From NCBI RefSeq assembly GCF_009764265.1, contig NZ_RWIR01000092.1, positions 186,001-250,000 on the forward strand: a stretch of 64,000 nt of DNA, in the 5' to 3' direction. Below the pieces are notes generated by a model, which made no database searches, had not been told where the DNA came from, and was given only the letters and a program-made list of their open reading frames with translations. Below, piece after piece: positions 54,805 to 61,739 of the stretch (position 1 is the stretch's first letter; every line of letters begins with the position of its first letter). The translations under genes and the position numbers were made by a program. The DNA comes from Pseudomonas sp. PB101. Its GTDB lineage: Bacteria; Pseudomonadota; Gammaproteobacteria; Pseudomonadales; Pseudomonadaceae.

Positions 54805-56405
54805 AGCTGCTTGCCGTCCGCCGTTTGTTGCGCATCCAGCGCGTCGTGATCCGCTACCGCCTCGATGACCTGCTGTTCGCCCTGCCGCTGCCCTGGTTCT
54901 TGCGGGCGCTGCGTTATGTGCTGCCGTGGCGCTGGTTCCCGCGCAAGACCCTGGACCTGAGCCGTGGCGCGCGCTTGCGCCTGGCGCTGCAGGACCTTGG
55001 ACCGATTTTCATCAAGTTCGGGCAGATCCTGTCCACCCGCCGCGACCTGTTGCCTGAAGACATCGCCGATGAGCTGATGAAGCTGCAGGACCGCGTCCCG
55101 CCGTTCGATTCGCAAGTGTCGGTCAACCTGATCGAAGAACAGCTCGGCAAGAAAATCAGCGAAGTGTTCAGCCGTTTCGACGTTGAACCGCTGGCCTCGG
55201 CGTCGGTGGCACAGGTGCATGCCGCGCAACTGAAAACCGGCGAAGAAGTGGTGGTCAAGGTGATCCGCCCGGGCCTCAAGCCGGTCATTGCCCAGGACCT
55301 GGCGTGGCTGTTCATCCTCGCCGGCGCCGCCGAAAAACTCTCGGCCGATGCGCGCCTGCTGCACCCGGTGGACGTGGTCAGCGATTACGAAAAAACCATC
55401 TACGACGAGCTCGACCTGCTGCGCGAGGCGGCCAACGCCAGCCAGTTGAAGCGCAACTTCGAAGGCTCGCCGCTGCTGTACGTGCCGCAAGTCTATTGGG
55501 ACTGGTGCCGGCCGAAAGTGCTGGTGATGGAGCGCATCTACGGCATCCAGGTCACGGATCTCGCGACCCTGGCCGACCAGCGCACCGACATGAAAATGCT
55601 CGCCGAGCGTGGCGTGGAGATCTTCTTCACCCAGGTTTTCCGCGACAGCTTTTTCCACGCCGATATGCACCCGGGCAACATCTTCGTCAGCACCGTGAAT
55701 CCGTGGAGCCCGCAGTACATTGCGATCGACTGCGGCATCGTCGGCAGCCTGACCCCGGAAGACCAGGATTACCTGGCGCGCAACCTGTTCGCCTTCTTCA
55801 AGCGCGATTACCGGCGCGTGGCGCAGTTGCACATCGATTCGGGCTGGGTGCCGGCGGAAACCAAACTCAACGAATTCGAAGCGGCGATCCGTACCGTGTG
55901 CGAGCCGATCTTCGAAAAACCGTTAAAAGATATTTCCTTCGGCCAGGTGCTGATGCGCCTGTTCCAGACCGCGCGGCGCTTCAACATGGAAGTGCAGCCG
56001 CAGTTGGTCCTGCTGCAAAAAACCCTGTTGAACATCGAAGGCCTGGGCCGTCAGCTGTACCCGGACCTCGACCTGTGGAACACCGCGCAACCGTTCCTCG
56101 AGCGCTGGATGCGTGAGCGGGTCAGCCCCAAAGCCCTGCTCGGCAACGTGCAGAGCCAGTTCGAACAGCTCCCGCACCTGGCCAACATGGCCCGCGACCT
56201 GCTCGAACGCATGTCCCAGCCCCATGCCTACGACCCGCCGCCACCGTGGCATCGACGCCGCGACGAGTGGTTCCTGCGCCTGCTCGGCACGGCGCATCTG
56301 GCCGGTGGCGCGATCCTCGCCGCTGGCGGTCCGCTGAACCAGTTGGCGTATTGGCCGGCCGGCATCATGATGGCCGTCGGTTTGTATCTGGTCGTTCGCC
56401 GATAG
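54801..56405 (+). CDS. ubiB: Ubiquinone biosynthesis ATPase/kinase-like protein UbiB
   Basis: A 534-residue ABC1/ADCK atypical kinase. The KxGQ motif (IKFGQILSTRRDLLP), Ala-rich nucleotide loop (ASASVAQVHAAQL), catalytic DMHPGN region and IDCGIVGSL (DFG equivalent) are present. The C-terminus has two predicted membrane helices (about 495-530). It is thought to help extract hydrophobic quinone precursors. Confidence 0.96.
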   Translation: MKLLAVRRLLRIQRVVIRYRLDDLLFALPLPWFLRALRYVLPWRWFPRKTLDLSRGARLRLALQDLGPIFIKFGQILSTRRDLLPEDIADELMKLQDRVPPFDSQVSVNLIEEQLGKKISEVFSRFDVEPLASASVAQVHAAQLKTGEEVVVKVIRPGLKPVIAQDLAWLFILAGAAEKLSADARLLHPVDVVSDYEKTIYDELDLLREAANASQLKRNFEGSPLLYVPQVYWDWCRPKVLVMERIYGIQVTDLATLADQRTDMKMLAERGVEIFFTQVFRDSFFHADMHPGNIFVSTVNPWSPQYIAIDCGIVGSLTPEDQDYLARNLFAFFKRDYRRVAQLHIDSGWVPAETKLNEFEAAIRTVCEPIFEKPLKDISFGQVLMRLFQTARRFNMEVQPQLVLLQKTLLNIEGLGRQLYPDLDLWNTAQPFLERWMRERVSPKALLGNVQSQFEQLPHLANMARDLLERMSQPHAYDPPPPWHRRRDEWFLRLLGTAHLAGGAILAAGGPLNQLAYWPAGIMMAVGLYLVVRR

Positions 56406-56486
56406 CCAGTTGTGTTGCGCACTGGCACACTGTTTCAACGCCTGAGCTCGGCTATTGAAGTGTCGAGCCCGCTGTCGGAGTCAAAG

Positions 56487-56888
56487 ATGAAAAACTGGCT
56501 GGACGAGATCAAGTGGGACGCAGATGGCCTGGTGCCGGCGATTGCCCAGGATCACAAGACCGGGCGCGTCCTGATGATGGCCTGGATGAACCGCGAAGCA
56601 CTGCAACTGACCGCTGCCGAGAACCGCGCAATCTACTGGTCGCGCTCGCGTGGCAAGCTGTGGCGCAAGGGCGAAGAGTCCGGCCATGTGCAGACCCTGC
56701 ACGAGATGCGCCTGGACTGTGACGCCGACGTCATCATCCTGATGGTCGAGCAGATCGGCGACATCGCCTGCCATACCGGCCGCCAGAGCTGCTTCTACCG
56801 CGTTTACGAGAACGGCGACTGGACAACCGTCGACCCGGTCCTCAAAGATCCGCACGCCATCTATTCCGCAGGACATAAACATGAGTGA
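56487..56888 (+). CDS. hisI: Phosphoribosyl-AMP cyclohydrolase
   Basis: A 133-residue zinc enzyme that opens the purine ring of PR-AMP in histidine biosynthesis. MMAWMNREALQLT, YWSRSRGKLWRKGEESGH and the metal-binding CDAD...CHTGRQSC are present. ATG 56487 gives the usual length. Not fused to HisE, unlike in enterobacteria; overlaps hisE by 8 nt. Confidence 0.97.
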   Translation: MKNWLDEIKWDADGLVPAIAQDHKTGRVLMMAWMNREALQLTAAENRAIYWSRSRGKLWRKGEESGHVQTLHEMRLDCDADVIILMVEQIGDIACHTGRQSCFYRVYENGDWTTVDPVLKDPHAIYSAGHKHE

Positions 56889-57213
56889 CACTCTCACCCG
56901 CCTGGCCCAGGTGCTGGAAGAGCGCAAAGGCGCCGCCGCCGACAGCTCGTATGTCGCCAGCCTGTACCACAAGGGCCTGAACAAGATTCTGGAAAAAGTC
57001 GGCGAAGAGTCGGTCGAAACCATCATTGCCGCCAAGGACGCCGCCATCAGCGGCGACTGCAGCGATGTGATCTACGAAACCGCCGATCTGTGGTTCCACA
57101 GCATGGTCATGCTCGCCCAGTTGGGGCAGCATCCACAGGCTGTACTCGATGAACTGGACCGTCGTTTCGGTCTCTCCGGACACGCCGAGAAAGCCTCGCG
57201 CCCGTCCGCCTGA
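56881..57213 (+). CDS. hisE: Phosphoribosyl-ATP pyrophosphatase
   Basis: A 110-residue MazG-like enzyme that hydrolyses PR-ATP to PR-AMP, the step before HisI. Conserved LYHKGLNKILEKVGEESVETI and DVIYETADLWFHSMVML carry the acidic metal-binding residues. Coupled to hisI by overlap. Confidence 0.96.
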   Translation: MSDTLTRLAQVLEERKGAAADSSYVASLYHKGLNKILEKVGEESVETIIAAKDAAISGDCSDVIYETADLWFHSMVMLAQLGQHPQAVLDELDRRFGLSGHAEKASRPSA

Positions 57214-57238
57214 ATAACTATTAGAGAGGAGCAGCAGC

Positions 57239-57511
57239 ATGGGCATTTTTGACTGGAAACACTGGATCGTCATCCTGGTCGTCGTGGTACTGGTGTTCGG
57301 CACCAAGAAACTGAAAAACCTCGGCACCGACGTCGGCGAATCGATCAAGGGCTTCAAGAAAGCCATGAACGACGATGAAAAACCGGCCGACCCGAATGCG
57401 ACCCCGGCCCAACCGGTACCACCGGTGCAGCCACAGGCTTCCGTGAACCAGCCGCACACCATCGACGTGCAGGCCCAGAAAGTCGAAGAGCCGATCCGCA
57501 AAGACGTGTGA
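57239..57511 (+). CDS. tatA: Twin-arginine translocase subunit TatA
   Basis: A 90-residue protein: short N-terminus, membrane helix (WIVILVVVVLVFG), FGTKKL hinge, an amphipathic helix (LGTDVGESIKGFKKAM) and an acidic/Pro-rich tail. TatA oligomerises to let folded twin-arginine proteins cross the inner membrane. GAGGAG lies 7 nt upstream. First gene of tatABC. Confidence 0.96.
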   Translation: MGIFDWKHWIVILVVVVLVFGTKKLKNLGTDVGESIKGFKKAMNDDEKPADPNATPAQPVPPVQPQASVNQPHTIDVQAQKVEEPIRKDV

Positions 57512-57521
57512 GCACTGACTA

Positions 57522-57974
57522 ATGTTTGGTATCAGCTTCTCTGAACTGCTGCTCGTCGGCCTCGTCGCCCTGCTGGTGCTGGGCCCCGAGCGCCTGCCGG
57601 GCGCTGCGCGCACCGCCGGCCTGTGGGTCGGGCGCCTGAAGCGCAGCTTCAACGCAATCAAACAGGAAGTTGAACGTGAAATCGGTGCCGACGAGATTCG
57701 TCGGCAACTGCACAACGAGCACATCCTGTCGCTTGAGCAGGAGGCGCGGAAAATCTTCACGCCAGTCCAGCAGGAGCCAACGCCGGTGGAGCATGTGGGC
57801 GCGCAGACGATTCATGCGCCTGCCGCTGCCGCCGAGCCGACACCTGCTCCCGTTGTCGTGCCGGTCGAACCTGCGCCTGTTGTTGCAGCCACTCCGGTTG
57901 AACCTGTTGCACCTGCGGCTGCGCCCGTTGCGCCGGCCCCTCATGACCCAACACTGCCGCCGCGAGCCCCATGA
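57522..57974 (+). CDS. tatB: Twin-arginine translocase subunit TatB
   Basis: A 150-residue protein: MFGISFSELLLVGLVALLVLGPERLP, with the Glu-containing membrane helix and GPERLP hinge of TatB, an amphipathic helix and a long Ala/Pro/Val-rich tail. With TatC it forms the signal-peptide receptor. Overlaps tatC by 4 nt. Confidence 0.96.
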   Translation: MFGISFSELLLVGLVALLVLGPERLPGAARTAGLWVGRLKRSFNAIKQEVEREIGADEIRRQLHNEHILSLEQEARKIFTPVQQEPTPVEHVGAQTIHAPAAAAEPTPAPVVVPVEPAPVVAATPVEPVAPAAAPVAPAPHDPTLPPRAP

Positions 57975-58765
57975 GCGATCTTCCTGAAAACGACCAGCAC
58001 ATGCCGCTGGTTTCGCACCTCACCGAACTGCGTACCCGACTGCTGCGCTGCGTAGCGGCGATCTTCATCATCTTTGCCGGGCTGTTCGCCTTCACCCAGC
58101 AGATCTACACCTTCGTCTCGACTCCGTTGCGTGCGTACCTGCCCGCCGGCGCGACGATGATTGCCACCGATGTGTCGTCACCGTTCCTGACGCCACTGAA
58201 GCTGACGATGATGGTCTCGCTGTTCCTGGCCATCCCGGTGATCCTGCATCAGATCTGGGGTTTCATCGCCCCGGGCCTGTACAAGCATGAAAAGCGCATC
58301 GCCGTGCCCTTGCTGGTTTCCAGCATCTTTCTGTTCTACGCCGGCATGGCCTTCGCCTACTTCCTGGTGTTCCCGCTGATCTTCAAGTTCTTCGCCGCCG
58401 CCACCCCGGCCGGTGTGGAAATGATGACCGACATCACCAGCTACCTCGATTTCGTCATGACGCTGTTCTTCGCCTTTGGCGTGGCGTTCGAAATCCCGGT
58501 GGCCGTGGTGCTGCTGGTGTGGATCGGCGTGGTCGACGTCAAATACCTGAAGAAGATCCGCCCGTACGTGATCATCGGCTGCTTCGTGGTCGGCATGATC
58601 CTGACCCCGCCGGACATCTTCTCGCAGACCCTGCTGGCAGTGCCGATGTGGCTGTTGTTCGAGATCGGCATCCTGTTTGGCAGCCTGATCAGCAAACGTG
58701 GCGAGCATCCGGACGACCAACCGGCTGACGATCACAACGACCAGCCGCCAGCGACCCAAGCGTGA
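57971..58765 (+). CDS. tatC: Twin-arginine translocase subunit TatC
   Basis: A 264-residue protein with six membrane helices. The N-terminal HLTELRTRLLR motif, the conserved Pro/Glu region and YLDFVMTLFFAFGVAFEIPV are present. It is the core receptor for twin-arginine signal peptides. Overlaps rsmE by 4 nt. Confidence 0.97.
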   Translation: MSDLPENDQHMPLVSHLTELRTRLLRCVAAIFIIFAGLFAFTQQIYTFVSTPLRAYLPAGATMIATDVSSPFLTPLKLTMMVSLFLAIPVILHQIWGFIAPGLYKHEKRIAVPLLVSSIFLFYAGMAFAYFLVFPLIFKFFAAATPAGVEMMTDITSYLDFVMTLFFAFGVAFEIPVAVVLLVWIGVVDVKYLKKIRPYVIIGCFVVGMILTPPDIFSQTLLAVPMWLLFEIGILFGSLISKRGEHPDDQPADDHNDQPPATQA

Positions 58766-59469
58766 ACCTGCTGCTCCTCATCGATGCCGATTTCATTGCG
58801 GCCGACCGGGTGGTCCTGCGTGATCGCCGGTTGACCCACATGCAGGAAGTCCACCGCTGCGAAGTCGGTGACAGCATGCGCGTCGGGCGGATCGGCGGGT
58901 TGATGGGCTCGGCCGAAGTGCTGCGCCTGGACGCCGACGAAGCGGAATTGCGCGTCACCCTCGACCAGCCACCACCGGCCAAGCTGCCATTGACCCTGGT
59001 ATTGGCCCTGCCACGCCCCAAGATGCTGCGCAGGGTGTTTCAGACCGTGGCCGCCATGGGAGTGCCACGGATCGTGCTGGTCAACAGCTATCGCGTCGAG
59101 AAGAGCTTCTGGCAAACGCCGTTTCTGGAGCCGGAAGCGATTCGCGAGCAGTTGATCCTCGGCCTCGAACAGGCGCGGGACAGCGTGCTGCCGGAAGTGG
59201 TCATCGAGAAACGCTTCAAGCCGTTCGTCGAAGACCGTTTGCCGGCGATCACCGAGGGCACCCTCGGCCTGGTGGGGCACCCGGGCAACTACCCGCCCTG
59301 CCCTCGCGCCTTGAGTGAACCCGTGACCCTGGCCATCGGCCCCGAGGGCGGCTGGATTCCCTACGAGATCGACCTGCTGGGCAAGTCCGGCCTGCAACCG
59401 GTGCAACTGGGCGAGCGCATCCTGCGCGTCGAAACCGCCGTGACTGCGCTGCTGGCACGACTTTTCTAA
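58762..59469 (+). CDS. rsmE: 16S rRNA (uracil(1498)-N(3))-methyltransferase
   Basis: A 235-residue SPOUT-family methyltransferase. An N-terminal PUA-like domain is followed by the knotted SAM-binding domain with AIGPEGGWIPYEI and LGERILRVETAVTALLA. Co-directional and overlapping with tatC, so probably in the tat operon. Confidence 0.95.
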   Translation: MNLLLLIDADFIAADRVVLRDRRLTHMQEVHRCEVGDSMRVGRIGGLMGSAEVLRLDADEAELRVTLDQPPPAKLPLTLVLALPRPKMLRRVFQTVAAMGVPRIVLVNSYRVEKSFWQTPFLEPEAIREQLILGLEQARDSVLPEVVIEKRFKPFVEDRLPAITEGTLGLVGHPGNYPPCPRALSEPVTLAIGPEGGWIPYEIDLLGKSGLQPVQLGERILRVETAVTALLARLF

Positions 59470-59514
59470 ACTCCTCGCCACAGATCACCACACATCTGAA
59501 AAATCCTGTGCACC

Positions 59515-59541
59515 TATAGATCCACACAGCTCTGCCGATAC
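59515..59541 (+). promoter_or_regulatory. Candidate FliA (sigma-28) promoter of the chemoreceptor gene
   Basis: TATAGATC-N11-GCCGATAC fits TAAA(GTTT)-N11-GCCGATAA with 7 of 8 matches in the -10 and exact 11-nt spacing; the -35 is weaker (5 of 8). It lies 40 nt before the ATG of the chemoreceptor gene. Confidence 0.65.
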
Positions 59542-59581
59542 ACCCCCCATAAAACCAAATTGTGGGACGGGGAGTTTCAGC

Positions 59582-61498
59582 ATGTATCAATGGCTAGCCG
59601 AGAATCTGGGAAACGTCAGCGTCAAGCGCAAACTGGGGATCGGCTTCGGTCTGGTGCTGCTGCTGACCCTGCTGATCACCTTCACTGGCTGGAGCGGCCT
59701 GAACGGCGTGACTAGCCGTGGCGACAAGCTGGGGTTCATCGCCAGCCTAAACGACCTGACCAAGGACCTGCGCATTGCACGCCTGGATTACGAGATGCGT
59801 CGCGGCGAACAAGGTCCCGGCGCCGTCAATGACCTGCTGGGCAAGCTCGAAAGCGGTCTGCAGACCGCTCGCGGGCTGATCGAGCAACCGGCGGATACGG
59901 CCATGGTCGATCAACAACTGGCCGCTGTCGCCGAGTACCGTCGTGCATTCGGGGACATGACCCAGGCCGGCGCCCACCGCGAAGACGCGCGCAGCAAACT
60001 CGGCGCCACCGCCGACAATGCCGTGGCCCGCGTTGCCGAAGTGGAAAAATCCATGCTGCAAGGCGAGAGCGTGACGGCGTTCAACAGCGTGATCGATCTG
60101 AGCAAACTGATCCAGCAGGCGCGCTTCCAGGTTCGCGGCTACACCTACAGCGGCAAGAGCGAAGCCGAACAACCGGCCCTCGACGCGATCGACAATGCCC
60201 TGAAGAACCTCGAAAGCCTGCCGGCCAAACTGCCTGAAGAACACATCGCCAACCTGCAGCAGGCGACCGACTCGCTGAAAGCCTATCGCCTCGCCGTCAG
60301 CCAGTTCCGCGACTCCCAGGTGGCCAGCGCCAAGGCGCTGGTACGCATGGCTGCCCAAGGCGACATCCTGCTGGACATGAGCCAGAAACTCACCGCCTCG
60401 CAAACCGTCGTGCGTGACGCCGTTGCCGCCAACGCCAGGAACATGCTGACCCTCGCCACGCTGCTGGCCATCGCTTTCGGCCTGCTGGCCGCCTGGGCGA
60501 TCACCCGGCAGATCATCATTCCGTTGAACCAGACCCTGGCCGTCGCTGAACGCGTCGCCAGTGGCGACCTGACCCACAACCTGACATCGAAGCGCCGCGA
60601 CGAGCTTGGCCAGTTGCAGCGTGCCATGCAGAGCATGACCCAAGGCTTGCGTGAACTGATCGGCGGCATCAGCGATGGTGTCACGCAGATCGCCAGCGCT
60701 GCCGAAGAGCTGTCCGCCGTTACCGAGCAGACCAGCGCCGGGGTCAATAGCCAGAGGGTCGAGACCGATCAGGTCGCCACCGCCATGAACGAAATGGCCG
60801 CCACCGTGCAGGAAGTTGCGCGCAACGCCGAAGAGGCCTCGGAAGCCGCCGTCGCCGCCGACCAGCAGGCCCGTGAGGGCGACAAAGTGGTCGGCGAAGC
60901 CATCGCCCAGATCGAACGCCTGGCCGCGGAAGTCGGCCACTCCACCGAAGCCATGGGCGAGCTCAAGCGCGAAAGCGACAAGATCGGCAGCGTGCTCGAC
61001 GTGATCAAGTCCGTAGCCCAGCAGACCAACCTGCTGGCGCTCAACGCGGCGATTGAAGCCGCCCGCGCCGGTGAAGCCGGGCGTGGTTTTGCCGTGGTGG
61101 CCGACGAAGTTCGCAGCCTGGCCCAGCGCACCCAGAAGTCCACGGAAGAGATCGAAGAGCTGATCGTCGGCCTGCAAAACGGCACCCAGCAAGTCTCGGC
61201 CATCATGGACAACAGTCGCATCCTGACCGACAGCAGTGTCGAACTGACCCGACGCGCCGGCGGCTCGCTGGAAAGCATCACCCGCACCGTCTCGGCGATT
61301 CAGGCGATGAACCAGCAGATCGCCGCTGCCGCCGAACAGCAAAGCGCCGTGGCCGAAGAGATCAACCGCAGCGTGCTGAACGTGCGCGATGTGTCGGACC
61401 AGACCTCGGCAGCCAGTGAAGAGACCGCCGCCTCCAGCGTCGAGCTGGCGCGGCTGGGGACGCATCTGCAGATGCTGGTGGGCAAGTTCAGGGTTTGA
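59582..61498 (+). CDS. Methyl-accepting chemotaxis protein with HBM-type sensor domain
   Basis: A 638-residue chemoreceptor. Membrane segment 1 (about 18-38), a large all-helical periplasmic domain (about 39-285) that fits the HBM (helical bimodular) type, segment 2 (about 290-310), HAMP (to about 365) and the cytoplasmic signalling domain with the hairpin tip EAARAGEAGRGFAVVADEVR. It ends MLVGKFRV without a CheR-binding pentapeptide. HBM receptors McpS and McpK bind TCA-cycle acids; this one sits where McpK (PA5072) does, as I recall, so C4/C5 dicarboxylates are plausible ligands. GGGGAG lies 6 nt upstream. Confidence 0.9.
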   Translation: MYQWLAENLGNVSVKRKLGIGFGLVLLLTLLITFTGWSGLNGVTSRGDKLGFIASLNDLTKDLRIARLDYEMRRGEQGPGAVNDLLGKLESGLQTARGLIEQPADTAMVDQQLAAVAEYRRAFGDMTQAGAHREDARSKLGATADNAVARVAEVEKSMLQGESVTAFNSVIDLSKLIQQARFQVRGYTYSGKSEAEQPALDAIDNALKNLESLPAKLPEEHIANLQQATDSLKAYRLAVSQFRDSQVASAKALVRMAAQGDILLDMSQKLTASQTVVRDAVAANARNMLTLATLLAIAFGLLAAWAITRQIIIPLNQTLAVAERVASGDLTHNLTSKRRDELGQLQRAMQSMTQGLRELIGGISDGVTQIASAAEELSAVTEQTSAGVNSQRVETDQVATAMNEMAATVQEVARNAEEASEAAVAADQQAREGDKVVGEAIAQIERLAAEVGHSTEAMGELKRESDKIGSVLDVIKSVAQQTNLLALNAAIEAARAGEAGRGFAVVADEVRSLAQRTQKSTEEIEELIVGLQNGTQQVSAIMDNSRILTDSSVELTRRAGGSLESITRTVSAIQAMNQQIAAAAEQQSAVAEEINRSVLNVRDVSDQTSAASEETAASSVELARLGTHLQMLVGKFRV

Positions 61499-61538
61499 GG
61501 TGATGCGCACACCTCGGCCGAATAAAGACCGCGGTGAT

Positions 61539-61634
61539 GCCTTCGCGGGCAAGCCCGCTCCCACAAAATTTCCGGTGTTCATGCGGTTTGTGTAACACCA
61601 CCGAACCTTGTGGGAGCGGGCTTGCCCCGGGCGG
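61539..61634. repeat. REP pair (REPIN), CGGGC variant
   Basis: Inverted copies at 61539-61567 and 61606-61634, between the convergent chemoreceptor and opgH genes. The second copy is imperfect after the core. Confidence 0.8.
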
Positions 61635-61710
61635 CGTTCCGACGATGGCGTCCGACCAGACGCTGCTGTTACAGAGTCTGATGCAAGTTCAAGAACAATC
61701 TTGAAGCCAT

Positions 61711-61737
61711 AAAAAAACCCGCTTTCGCGGGTTTTTT
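61711..61737. terminator. Bidirectional intrinsic terminator
   Basis: AAAAAACCCGC-TTTC-GCGGGTTTTTT, an 11-bp perfect stem with T-runs on both strands, immediately downstream of opgH and serving the convergent chemoreceptor transcript too. Confidence 0.93.
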
Positions 61738-61739
61738 CA

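Noticed and set aside
59747..61582. Open frame of 611 codons opposite the chemoreceptor gene
   Set aside because: Antisense shadow; Gly/His/Leu-rich low-complexity sequence, begins inside a REP element.
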